This document shows, in pieces, positions 8,760 to 16,672 of a DNA stretch of 64,000 bases; the first letter of the stretch is position 1; every line of letters begins with the position of its first letter. Source of the stretch: Glycomyces tritici (lineage in GTDB: Bacteria > Actinomycetota > Actinomycetes > Mycobacteriales > Micromonosporaceae); the NCBI RefSeq assembly GCF_030403505.1, contig NZ_JAUEMJ010000001.1:952606-1016605 (forward strand), given 5' to 3'. A program made the position numbers and the translations under genes. The notes under the pieces are model-generated. The model saw nothing but the letters and a program-made list of their open reading frames with translations, was not told the origin of the DNA and ran no database searches.

Positions 8760-9443
8760 ATGCGATTGCTGATGGTGGAAGACGAGCAGCGGCTGGCCAA
8801 GATGGTCGCCGCAGGGCTGGCGGCCGAGGGGTACGCCGTCGACCTCGCCCATGACGGCCGGACCGGCCTGTCGATGGCCCGCATCGGCGATTACGACGCG
8901 ATCATCCTCGACATCATGCTGCCTGCCATGAACGGTTACCAGGTCTGCGCGGCCCTCCGCCAAGAGGGCGTCAGCACGCCGATCCTCATGCTCACCGCCA
9001 AAGACGGCGAATACGACGAGGCCGAAGGCCTCGACACCGGCGCAGACGACTACCTCACCAAGCCCTTCTCCTTCGTGGTCCTCCAGGCGCGCATCCGCGC
9101 CATGATGCGCCGCGGCCGGTCCGCGGCCGCCGCCCCCACCGTGTGGCGCTTCGGCGACCTCACCGTCGACCCGGCCACCCGCACCTGCCGGCGCGGCGGC
9201 GAGCCCGTCGAACTCACCTCGAAGGAGTTCTCGGTCCTGGAGTTCCTGGCGAGCCGCGCCGGCGAGGTCGTGTCCAAATCCGAGATCCTCCACCACGTGT
9301 GGGACTTCGCCTACGACGGCGACGTGAACATCGTCGAGGTATACGTCTCCAACCTGCGCCGCAAGATCGACGCCCCCTACCGACGCACCTCGATCGCGAC
9401 CGTGCGCGGCGCGGGCTACCGACTGGCGGCCGACGGTGGCTAG
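8760..9443 (+). CDS. OmpR-family response regulator
   Basis: This 227-residue DNA-binding regulator has a receiver domain (residues 1-115; acidic pocket EDE at 7-9, phosphoacceptor Asp51 in ILDIMLP, Lys101 in LTKPF) and a winged-helix domain (about 128-225, ending in VRGAGYRL). ATG 8760 is preceded by CTTCAG repeats and lies 7 nt after a CAAGCT -10-like box, so the mRNA may be leaderless. The longer frame starting at 8676 runs through the operator and is rejected. The kinase gene overlaps its stop. Autoregulation is likely from the operator copy in its own promoter. Confidence 0.93.
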   Translation: MRLLMVEDEQRLAKMVAAGLAAEGYAVDLAHDGRTGLSMARIGDYDAIILDIMLPAMNGYQVCAALRQEGVSTPILMLTAKDGEYDEAEGLDTGADDYLTKPFSFVVLQARIRAMMRRGRSAAAAPTVWRFGDLTVDPATRTCRRGGEPVELTSKEFSVLEFLASRAGEVVSKSEILHHVWDFAYDGDVNIVEVYVSNLRRKIDAPYRRTSIATVRGAGYRLAADGG

Positions 9444-11025
9444 GCCCGAGGCGAGCAAGGCGCAGCGGGCCGAGATCCGGCGGGCCATGAAGCGCGCCGA
9501 GGGTAAGAAGCCCTTCTGGCGGCCCGATTCGGTCCGGGCGCGCGCCACCGTGGGCGCGATCCTCGTCGTCGCGGTGGCCCTGGTCGCCGCCGGGCTCCTG
9601 GTCGTGACCCTGCTGCGCGACAACCTCTACGGCCGCGCCGAACTCACCGCGGAGGTCGGCGCGCGGTCCGTCGCCGGCCAGCTCGCCTCCGGCGTCGCGC
9701 CTACGGCGATCGAACTGCCCGACGACGACGAGCTCGTGCAGATCGTGGACGCGAACGGGAAGGTGGTCGCGGCCAGCGAAGACCTCGCGGGCGCGGATGC
9801 GGTCGGCGCCTTCGCCCCCGAACCCGATCCGGTCCCCGTCGAGAGCGAGCCGGCGCAGACCCGGACCGCGACCGAGACCGACGATGACGACGATGACGGC
9901 GACGACCAGGACGACGACGCGGATGACGACGACGCCCCGACGCCTTCGGACGACGCCCCGAGCACCACGGCCGCCGGCGGCGCGGTCGGGTCGACCGTCA
10001 ACTTCGAGACGGTGGACCTGCCCGGCGACGAGCCGTCCTACCGGTTCGCCTCGCTCTCCGCCACGGCCCCGGACGGCGGCACGTACGCCGTCTACTCGGG
10101 CGCTTCCCTTGAGACCCAGGAGGAGGCCGTCGACAGCGTCGGGGCCGCGATGGCGTGGGCGCTGGCGCCGCTGCTGCTCGTGGTCGCCGTGGTCACCTGG
10201 CTGGTGGTCAGGCGGGCGCTGCGGCCGGTGCGGGCGATCCAGAAGGAGCTCATCGAGATCACCGGCGGCGACCTGAGCCGGCGGGTGCCGGTGCCCGCGA
10301 GCCGCGATGAGATCCACAGCCTCGCCAGGACCACCAACATGACCCTCGCGGCGCTCGACGCGTCCGTCGAGCAGCAGCGCCGGTTCGTCGCGGACGCCTC
10401 GCACGAGCTGCGCAGCCCGCTCGCGATCCTGCGCACGCAGTTGGAGATCGCCAAGGAGCACCCCGAACTGCTCGACCTGGACGCCACGCTCGGGGACGTG
10501 ACGCGGCTGCAGGACCTCTCCACCGACCTGCTGCTGCTCGCGCGCCTCGACGCCGGGGAGCGGCCCCCGCACGTGGCGGTGCCGCTCACGGAGCTGGTGC
10601 GGGAGGAGGTGGCCCGCCGGGCCGCCACCGACCGGGTCCCGGTGCGGCTCGAGGTGGAGGAGGACCTGTCGGTGTGGGGCGTGCGCGGGCACTTGGCGCG
10701 GGCGGTCGGGAACCTGCTCGCGAACGCGCAGCGCCACGCGGCCGGGGAGGTCTCGGTGCGGCTGGCGGCCGAGGACGACGACTGGCTGCGGCTGGAGGTG
10801 GCCGACGACGGCAACGGCGTGCCCGAGGGCCAGCGGCGGCGGATCTTCGACCGGTTCGTGCGGCTTGACGAGTCCCGCAGCCGCGACGAGGGCGGCGCCG
10901 GCCTGGGGCTGGCGATCGTGCAGGACGTGGCGCTGGAGCATCACGGCATGGTGTACGTGCTCGACGCGCCCGAAGGGGGTGCGCTGTTCCGCTTGGCGCT
11001 GCGCCGCAATGAGAGGGGCTTCTGA
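9436..11025 (+). CDS. Sensor histidine kinase (HAMP-HisKA-HATPase)
   Basis: The 529-residue kinase has two membrane segments (about 38-60 and 236-260) framing an extracellular sensor region, then HAMP, HisKA with His323 in DASHELRSPL, and a HATPase domain (NLLANAQRHA N-box, DDGNGVPEG and GAGLGLAI). The sensor region holds a long Asp-only tract (about residues 153-172), which suggests cation sensing. GTG 9436 overlaps the regulator's TAG by 8 bases, so the pair is translationally coupled. It should phosphorylate the upstream OmpR-type regulator. The stimulus is unknown; the acidic tract, shared with the divergent PepSY protein, is the only clue. Confidence 0.92.
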   Translation: MARPEASKAQRAEIRRAMKRAEGKKPFWRPDSVRARATVGAILVVAVALVAAGLLVVTLLRDNLYGRAELTAEVGARSVAGQLASGVAPTAIELPDDDELVQIVDANGKVVAASEDLAGADAVGAFAPEPDPVPVESEPAQTRTATETDDDDDDGDDQDDDADDDDAPTPSDDAPSTTAAGGAVGSTVNFETVDLPGDEPSYRFASLSATAPDGGTYAVYSGASLETQEEAVDSVGAAMAWALAPLLLVVAVVTWLVVRRALRPVRAIQKELIEITGGDLSRRVPVPASRDEIHSLARTTNMTLAALDASVEQQRRFVADASHELRSPLAILRTQLEIAKEHPELLDLDATLGDVTRLQDLSTDLLLLARLDAGERPPHVAVPLTELVREEVARRAATDRVPVRLEVEEDLSVWGVRGHLARAVGNLLANAQRHAAGEVSVRLAAEDDDWLRLEVADDGNGVPEGQRRRIFDRFVRLDESRSRDEGGAGLGLAIVQDVALEHHGMVYVLDAPEGGALFRLALRRNERGF

Positions 11026-11154
11026 AAGCGCGTGATCGGCGGATGCGGGGAAGGCGATAAAAAAACGCGCCGTCCGGGTCGGCCGCTCTGTGACCGGTTC
11101 TCGGGTTCTGGTCGGCGCCGTCGCTTCGCGGCGGGCGCTCCTTACGATGGCCGC

Positions 11155-12084
11155 ATGAAGGCTTGGATCCCCCATGAGGCCGGGCTCGACCAGCTCGGTG
11201 CAGTCCCCGACGGCGTGGTCGTCGAGGTGTACGACGGCGGCGACTACCCGTCCGACCCCGCTGGCGTCGAGTTCCTGGTGCCGCCGGCCGCGCCCAAGGC
11301 GACGCTGCCGGGCATGTCGTACTCGACGCCGCCAGTGCTCGACGACATGCCGAACCTCAAGGTCGTGCAGCTGCTCAGTGCGGGTGTCGAGAACTGGGTG
11401 CCGCATGTCCCGGACGGCGTGCTGCTGTGCAACAACCGCGGCGCGCACACGGAGGTGACGGCCGAGTGGGTGATGGCCGCGGCGCTCGCTTCCGTGCGGC
11501 GGTTCGACGTGTTCGCCCGCAACCAGCCCGACGGCAAGTGGGAACTCGCTTGGGGCACCACGCTGTCGGGCAAGCGCGCCGTGATCATCGGCGCCGGCTC
11601 GATCGGTGCGGCCGTGGCGCGCCGGTTCGAGGCCTCCGGCATGGAGGTGCAGATGGTGGCGCGCACGGCGCGGCCGGGCGTCGGGACGCTCGCGGACCTC
11701 CCCGGGCTCCTTCCTGAAGCCGATGTCGTGGTGGTCATGGTGCCGTTGACGCCGGAGACCGAGGGCCTGGTCGACGCGGCGTTCCTGGCGCGGATGCGCG
11801 ACGGCGCGCTGCTGGTGAACGCGGCCCGCGGGAAGATCGTGGACACTGCCGCGCTGACCGCGGAGGTCGCCTCGGGGCGGCTGCGGTGCGCGCTCGACGT
11901 GACCGAACCGGAGCCGCTGCCCGCCGACCACGAGCTGTGGCGCCTGGAGGGCGCGATCGTGACGCCGCACGTGGGCGGCGCGGTGCTCGGGTTCATCGAG
12001 CGGGTGTACCCGCGGGTGGGCGAGCAGATCCGGCGTTTCGCGGCGGGCGAGCCGCTCCGGAACGTGGTCGAGAACGGCTATTAG
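11155..12084 (+). CDS. D-isomer-specific 2-hydroxyacid dehydrogenase
   Basis: The 309-residue NAD(P)-dependent oxidoreductase has the Rossmann motif GAGSIGAAVARRFEASG near residue 145, the VNAARGKIVD segment, and the catalytic Arg/Glu/His set of the D-2-hydroxyacid dehydrogenase family (His in TPHVGGAV). The substrate cannot be told from sequence. ATG 11155 lies 6 nt after TACGAT (11143-11148), so the mRNA is probably leaderless. The longer upstream frame from 11032 lacks any start signal. It is followed by a gene on the same strand after 49 bases. Confidence 0.88.
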   Translation: MKAWIPHEAGLDQLGAVPDGVVVEVYDGGDYPSDPAGVEFLVPPAAPKATLPGMSYSTPPVLDDMPNLKVVQLLSAGVENWVPHVPDGVLLCNNRGAHTEVTAEWVMAAALASVRRFDVFARNQPDGKWELAWGTTLSGKRAVIIGAGSIGAAVARRFEASGMEVQMVARTARPGVGTLADLPGLLPEADVVVVMVPLTPETEGLVDAAFLARMRDGALLVNAARGKIVDTAALTAEVASGRLRCALDVTEPEPLPADHELWRLEGAIVTPHVGGAVLGFIERVYPRVGEQIRRFAAGEPLRNVVENGY

Positions 12085-12133
12085 CGGTGCGGGTCGCCGC
12101 ACGCTGGACCGCTGATGGTTCGATGGTGCGGTG

Positions 12134-12850
12134 ATGACGCGATTCGAGGAACTGGGCTGGCGTGATTCGCCGATGGGCGAGATCAGTCTGCGGCGGCGGT
12201 ACGACCCTGAGGTGCGGGCCGAGGTCTACGAGGTCAAGCTGGACGAGGACTTCCTCATGTCGAGCCTGTTCACCGTGGCCGAGCGGGAGCTCTCGCACCT
12301 GGGCCTGGCCCGGTTGAGCGGCGGCGGGGACCTCGAGGTGATCGTCGGCGGCCTCGGCCTGGGCTACACCGCCCTTGCGGCCCTTGAGGACCCGCGGGTG
12401 CGGGACTTGACGGTGATCGAGTACTCGGAGGCGGTCATCGACTGGCACGAGCGGGACCTGCTGCCCGACACGGTGGGCTTGGCGGCGGACGAGCGGGTGC
12501 ACTTGGCGTGCGCGGACTTCTTCGCCGCGGCGATGAGCGACGAGGGGTTCGATCCCGAGCGGCCCGGCCGGGCCTTCGATGCGATCCTGCTGGACATCGA
12601 CCACTCCCCCAGCCGGGTCCTGCACTCCCCGCACGCCGATTTCTACACCGCCGCGGGCATGCGGGCCATGGCCGCGCACCTGAAGCCCGAAGGGGTGTTC
12701 GCGATCTGGTCGGACGACCCTCCGGAGCCCGAGTTCATGAAGGTCCTGATGGAGGTCTTCACGGGCGTGCAGGCCAAGCGGGTCTGGTTCGACAACCCGT
12801 ACACGCGCGGGCGGTCCTCGAACACCGTGTACACGGCGATCCGGGCCTAG
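12134..12850 (+). CDS. Spermidine synthase-like Rossmann methyltransferase-fold protein
   Basis: The 238-residue protein has a class I SAM-binding fold: motif I VGGLGLGYTALAAL near residue 75, an acidic residue in TVIEYSEAV, and AILLDIDHSPS in the position of motif IV. The pattern fits the spermidine synthase/polyamine aminopropyltransferase superfamily, but key polyamine-binding residues cannot be confirmed here, so the substrate is open. ATG 12134 lies 6 nt after a GATGGT box; GTG 12131 is an alternative. It is convergent with csaA across a shared hairpin. Confidence 0.75.
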   Translation: MTRFEELGWRDSPMGEISLRRRYDPEVRAEVYEVKLDEDFLMSSLFTVAERELSHLGLARLSGGGDLEVIVGGLGLGYTALAALEDPRVRDLTVIEYSEAVIDWHERDLLPDTVGLAADERVHLACADFFAAAMSDEGFDPERPGRAFDAILLDIDHSPSRVLHSPHADFYTAAGMRAMAAHLKPEGVFAIWSDDPPEPEFMKVLMEVFTGVQAKRVWFDNPYTRGRSSNTVYTAIRA

Positions 12851-12855
12851 GGCCC

Positions 12856-12890
12856 GTCAGGTGCATCCGGCCCTCCCGGATTCACCGGAC
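12856..12890. terminator. Bidirectional terminator between convergent genes
   Basis: GGTGCATCCGG (12860-12870) pairs with CCGGATTCACC (12876-12886) with one mismatch. It starts right after the stop of the upstream gene and lies between two convergent genes. A related palindrome occurs at 29096-29144. Confidence 0.7.
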
Positions 12891-12901
12891 TGCCCTAGCC
12901 G

Positions 12902-13261
12902 TCAGGCGACGCGCGCGCCGAGCGGGACGTCCGCGTCGGGGGCCAGGAGCACCACCTCGTCAGTGCCCTCGACGGGGACGCCGAGGACCAGCACCTCGGA
13001 TTTGAAGCCCGCGATGCGGCGCGGCGGGAAGTTGGTCACGGCGACCACCATGCGCCCCACCAGTTCCTCGGCGCTGTAGCGGGCGGTGATCTGCGCGCTC
13101 GACTGCTTGACGCCGTGCTCGCCGAAGTCGATCCACAGCTTGTAGGCGGGGACGCGGGCCTTCGCGTTGACCTCGGTCTTGACGACGCGTCCGGCGCGGA
13201 CCTCGGTGCGGAAGAAGTCTTCGGCGGAACTGGCCTCGGGGGTCTGGGCGGGTTCGGTCAT
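12902..13261 (-). CDS. csaA: CsaA-like tRNA-binding domain protein
   Basis: This 119-residue protein is a single tRNA-binding OB fold, recognised by DFFRTEVRAGRVVKTEV, the KLWIDFG strand, QITARYSAEELVGR, NFPPRRIAGFKSEVLVLG and the C-terminal VPLGARVA. CsaA proteins bind tRNA or unfolded proteins as homodimers and are proposed secretion chaperones in Bacillus; the actinobacterial role is unproven. Length and motif order match the family throughout. It sits downstream of the purine operon in the same direction, but 16 bases separate it from alc, so read-through is possible. Confidence 0.9.
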   Translation of the reverse strand: MTEPAQTPEASSAEDFFRTEVRAGRVVKTEVNAKARVPAYKLWIDFGEHGVKQSSAQITARYSAEELVGRMVVAVTNFPPRRIAGFKSEVLVLGVPVEGTDEVVLLAPDADVPLGARVA

Positions 13262-13276
13262 CGCCGCAGAATAGCG

Positions 13277-14302
13277 CTAGGCGGCATCGAAGCGCCGCCG
13301 CATTTCGGCGAGGGCGTCGTCGGTGAGGCGCCCGTAGAGGCGCAGCCGCGCCATGCCGCCGTCAGGGAAGATGTGCAGCCTCACCGAGGTGGCGGGCCTG
13401 TCGTTGTCGAGGACGAAGCGATGCGGCGTGTCCGGCTGGAGTTTCGTGCGCGGCAGGAGCGTGAACGCGGTGTCGCCGTCGTGCGCCTCGATCGCGGCCC
13501 AGCCGGGGGCGTTGTGCTTGAGGTGGGTGGTGTCGAGCTCGGCGACGCGGACGGTGCCGCGGCCGGCGAGGCGCACGTCGAGCCATTCGTTGCCGGGTTC
13601 GCGGCGGCGGGCCGTCTCCCAGCCGTCCGCCTGGCTGGCGGGCAGGCCGGGCATGATGGCGCCGACCGGGTTGGAGTAAAAGGCGTTCGAGGCGCCGGTG
13701 ACGGCGGCGCCGTTGGCGAGCGCGGCGAGGTCGAGGGGCAGGTCGGCGAAGCCGGTCGGGTCGGGCACGGGGGTGCCGTGGACGCGGAGGCGGGCGATGC
13801 CGCCGTCCGGATGCATGTTGAGGCGCACGTGGGTGCAGCGGCGCGTGTCGCTGACGGCGTACTCGTTCACGCTGTCGCCCTTGGCATCGGCGACCGGTAC
13901 GAGGGGCCGCCAGTCGGCTTCCAGGATGTCGGTGAGGGCGGGGTGGCCGTCGACCCGGCACGCGTCGACCGAGATGCGGGGCGGGTAGTTGCCGGTGAAG
14001 TAGGCGGTGTCCACGATGATGCCGCTGATCGTGCCGGGGATGCCGAGGCGGACGATCGCCCAGTCGTGGCCGCTTTCGCGGCGGCGGCGGGTCTCCCAGC
14101 CGTCGTAGATCTGTCCTTTATGGCCGAACGTGTGCGCCTGGTGCACGACCGGGTAGGGCCGGATGAGGCTCTCCTTCTCGGCGAAGGACTCGTCGTTGGC
14201 GGCGAGCACGGCGCCGCCGAGGGCGCGGGCGGCGAGGTCGGGCAGGGCCCGCCAGTGGTCCGGGTCCTGCAGGTGGTCGCCGGGTTCGAGCGTGGGGGTC
14301 AT
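13277..14302 (-). CDS. alc: Allantoicase
   Basis: The 341-residue enzyme hydrolyses allantoate to (S)-ureidoglycolate and urea. It shows the two tandem jelly-roll repeats of the family: each has a DGWETRRRRE/DGWETARRREP motif and ends in an HPDGGIARLRVHG or FPDGGMARLRLYG strand. The start ATG 14302 overlaps the allantoinase stop in ATGA, so the two are translationally coupled. It is the last gene of the purine operon. Urea released here has no urease in the window. Confidence 0.95.
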   Translation of the reverse strand: MTPTLEPGDHLQDPDHWRALPDLAARALGGAVLAANDESFAEKESLIRPYPVVHQAHTFGHKGQIYDGWETRRRRESGHDWAIVRLGIPGTISGIIVDTAYFTGNYPPRISVDACRVDGHPALTDILEADWRPLVPVADAKGDSVNEYAVSDTRRCTHVRLNMHPDGGIARLRVHGTPVPDPTGFADLPLDLAALANGAAVTGASNAFYSNPVGAIMPGLPASQADGWETARRREPGNEWLDVRLAGRGTVRVAELDTTHLKHNAPGWAAIEAHDGDTAFTLLPRTKLQPDTPHRFVLDNDRPATSVRLHIFPDGGMARLRLYGRLTDDALAEMRRRFDAA

Positions 14303-15684
14303 CGCGGGCTCCTTCGCAGTTGGCGGCCGCGCGGCGCGGCGTCGGTGTCGATGCGCTTGCCGCGCAGCCAGGTCGAGACGACCCCGCCCGTCAGCGTCTC
14401 GCGGTCGTAGGGGGTCACGGGGTGGCGGTGCAGGAGGTCTTCGGCGCGGACGGTCCACTCCCGGTCCGGGTCGAAGACGACGAGATCGGCGTCGGCTCCG
14501 GTCGCGATGCGGCCCTTGCGGTCGAGGCCGACGAGGTCGGCGGGGCCGGTGCACATCCACCGGGCCAGGTCGGCCAGGGCGAGGCCGCGGCGGCGCGCTT
14601 CGGTCCACATGACGGGGAGTCCGAGCTGGAGTGAGGCGATGCCGCCCCAGGAGGTGGCGAAGTCGCCGGTCTTCATGCCGGGCGGACTGGGCGAGTGGTC
14701 GGAGACGACGATGTCGATGCGGCCGTCGGCGAGCCCGTCCCAGAGGGCTTCGCGGTTGGCTTCGCCGCGGATCGGCGGGCAGCATTTGAAGGCGGTGGCG
14801 CCGTCCAAGATGCGTTCGGCGGCGAGGTGGAGGTAGTGGGGGCAGGTCTCGACGGTGATGCGCACGCCCTCCCGCCGGGCGGCGTCGATGTCAGCGAGGG
14901 CTTCGGCCGCGGCGAGGTGGAGGAGGTGGACGCGGGCGCCGGTGGCGCGGGCGCCGGCGATGACCTCGCGGACGGCACTGGTCTCGGCTTCGGGCGGCCG
15001 GGTGGCGAGGAAGCTGCCGAAGGCGCTGCTCGGTGATGCTTGCGAGCCGTGAATGCGCCCTGCGGTGTCGGCGGCGTGGAGGTGCGCGGGGTCTTCGGCG
15101 TGGACGAGGAGGAGGGCGTCGAGGGCGGCGACGGTGGCGCACGCGCGGTGGAGGCCGGCGGTGTCGAGCGGCGGGAACTCGTCGACTCCTGAAGGGGCCG
15201 TGAAGCATTTGAAGCCGAATACGCCCGCGTCGTGGAGGCCCTTGAGTTCGGTGTCGTTGCCGGGGATCGCGCCGCCCCAGAAGCCGGTGTCGACCCAGGT
15301 CTGGTCGCGGGCGGCGTCGCGTTTGGCGGCGAGCGCGGCGGTGTCGACGGTGGGCGGGAGGCTGTTGAGCGGCATGTCGACGATCGTGGTGACCCCGCCC
15401 GCGGCGGCGGCGCGGGTGGCGGTGGCGAAGCCCTCCCATTCGGTGCGGCCGGGCTCGTTGACGTGGACGTGTGTGTCGACGAGGCCGGGCAGGAGGGCGA
15501 GGTCGCGGAGGTCCTCGGTGCGGTGGGCGGGGATGGGCTCGTCGTAGTCGCCGATGACCGCGATGCGCTCGCCCGCGATGGCGACGGCGGCGGGTCGCTC
15601 ACCATCGGGGAGGACGGTCCGGCGGGAGCGGAGCACCAGGTCGTAGATGACGGGAGCGGCAATGTCGTAGGGGTCGGTCATCAT
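14299..15684 (-). CDS. allB: Allantoinase
   Basis: The 461-residue cyclic amidohydrolase opens allantoin to allantoate. It carries the metal-binding HVHVNEPG at the start of the barrel, the carbamylated-lysine segment VFGFKCFTAPSG, His residues in LLVHAED and VHLLHLA, and the catalytic Asp in VVSDHSPSP. Length and motifs fit AllB/DAL1. ATG 15684 is preceded by the end of a doubtful small ORF. It overlaps alc by four bases downstream. Confidence 0.95.
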   Translation of the reverse strand: MMTDPYDIAAPVIYDLVLRSRRTVLPDGERPAAVAIAGERIAVIGDYDEPIPAHRTEDLRDLALLPGLVDTHVHVNEPGRTEWEGFATATRAAAAGGVTTIVDMPLNSLPPTVDTAALAAKRDAARDQTWVDTGFWGGAIPGNDTELKGLHDAGVFGFKCFTAPSGVDEFPPLDTAGLHRACATVAALDALLLVHAEDPAHLHAADTAGRIHGSQASPSSAFGSFLATRPPEAETSAVREVIAGARATGARVHLLHLAAAEALADIDAARREGVRITVETCPHYLHLAAERILDGATAFKCCPPIRGEANREALWDGLADGRIDIVVSDHSPSPPGMKTGDFATSWGGIASLQLGLPVMWTEARRRGLALADLARWMCTGPADLVGLDRKGRIATGADADLVVFDPDREWTVRAEDLLHRHPVTPYDRETLTGGVVSTWLRGKRIDTDAAPRGRQLRRSPR

Positions 15685-16037
15685 GGTGACTCCAGGTGCT
15701 CGTTCGGTGACGAGATGGTCGCTGTTGTGGCGGGCCCGTTGACGACGACGGTGGAGGTGCGATGGGCGGGCGCGAGAGTTCGGGTGGACGGTTCGGCAAC
15801 GCGGCTGGGGCCCCGGCCTTGGCCGCAGCCAAGTCCGGGGCCGGGGCCGAGATCGGGACCGGAGTCGCGATCCGCGCGAGGACCTGTGGTGTTGTGGTCA
15901 TGGCCGCCGCCCGGGATGGTCCCAGCGGTGCCGTTGCGACGCATGAGCTTCGACGGTCTCGCCGGTGTTCGGCCTGCCGGCCGCGGGTCGGCGATCGGGT
16001 CCGGTTTCTCGGAACGGAGGTGGCGCTTCAGGCTCAT
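15681..16037 (-). CDS. Doubtful low-complexity ORF between two operon genes
   Basis: A 118-codon frame joins the upstream and downstream genes by ATGA overlaps at both ends, as if co-translated. Its product is rich in Pro, Gly, Arg and Thr, has no recognisable domain, and includes a strong hairpin (15811-15823 with 15828-15840). It may be a genuine coupled ORF or a 350-bp spacer that stays open by chance in high-GC sequence. I lean toward spacer. Confidence 0.2.
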   Translation of the reverse strand: MSLKRHLRSEKPDPIADPRPAGRTPARPSKLMRRNGTAGTIPGGGHDHNTTGPRADRDSGPDLGPGPGLGCGQGRGPSRVAEPSTRTLAPAHRTSTVVVNGPATTATISSPNEHLESP

Positions 16038-16429
16038 GGGGCCTCGGCCTTCGTGGCGCGGTAGGCGCGCCAGGAGCCGTGGGCGGTGATGTCGATGAGC
16101 TCGGGCAGGTCGGCGCAGTCGTCGCGCAGGCGCATGCCGAGCGCTTCGGTGCCGTCGGCCATGCCGACGACGCCGAGTTCGAGGTCGGCCGGTTCGGCCG
16201 GCAGGAGGGAGGTGCGCAGGACGCTGAGGTCGATGTCGTAGAGCTCGCCTTCGATGGCCGAGCCCTGGCCTTCGGGCGCGAGTTGGAGGGCCGGGTGGTC
16301 GTCGCCGACCGAGTGCAGCCGGTAGATCGGCAGCGTCGTGGCGGGGCCGACGAACGGCGCGCCGCCGATGAGGTGGTGGAGGTTCCCGCCTTTCATGCCG
16401 CCTCCGTTGAGGAACATGTGGACCATCAT
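16034..16429 (-). CDS. Stand-alone allophanate hydrolase C-terminal domain protein
   Basis: The 131-residue protein matches the C-terminal domain of allophanate hydrolase: MFLNGGGMKGGNLHHLIGG, then the FVGPATTLPIYRLHSVGD strand, an AIEGELYDIDL segment and the terminal DITAHGSWRAYRA. In full-length enzymes this domain follows an amidase and, in the Kluyveromyces enzyme, acts on N-carboxycarbamate. Here there is no amidase half, and the gene sits between xdhC and allB in a purine operon. It may handle a carbamoylated intermediate of ureide breakdown, but that is inference. ATG 16429 follows GAAGGAG closely; ATG 16426 has better spacing. Confidence 0.8.
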   Translation of the reverse strand: MMVHMFLNGGGMKGGNLHHLIGGAPFVGPATTLPIYRLHSVGDDHPALQLAPEGQGSAIEGELYDIDLSVLRTSLLPAEPADLELGVVGMADGTEALGMRLRDDCADLPELIDITAHGSWRAYRATKAEAP

Positions 16430-16486
16430 CGGCTCCTTCGGTTCTCGGTGCTCGGTTGCTGCGCTTGCGGTTCGGTGGTAAGGCTC

Positions 16487-16605
16487 GGTGGCCGGTGGCC
16501 GGTGGCCGGTGGCCGGTGGCCGGTGGCCGGTGGCCGGTGGCCGGTGGCCGGTGGCCGGTGGCCGGTGGCCGGTGGCCGGTGGCCGGTGGCCCGTGGCCCG
16601 TGGCC
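16487..16605. repeat. Heptamer tandem repeat (GGTGGCC), 15 exact + 2 variant copies
   Basis: GGTGGCC repeats without interruption from 16487 to 16591, followed by two CGTGGCC units. It lies in the gap between xdhC and the allophanate-hydrolase-domain gene, inside an otherwise overlapping operon. A 7-bp unit stays open in several frames, giving artefact ORFs of WPVAGGR repeats. Confidence 0.95.
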
Positions 16606-16672
16606 GACTCGGACTTGGGTTCGAGCCCCGGCGCGTCGGGTCGCCGGAGGCTGCCGCTGCCGCCCGCTCAGC

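Noticed and set aside
9875..9950. Asp-rich tract in the kinase as a frameshift artefact
   Set aside because: The frame stays open through HAMP, HisKA and HATPase domains and the GA(C/T) codons fit, so it is a real acidic stretch.
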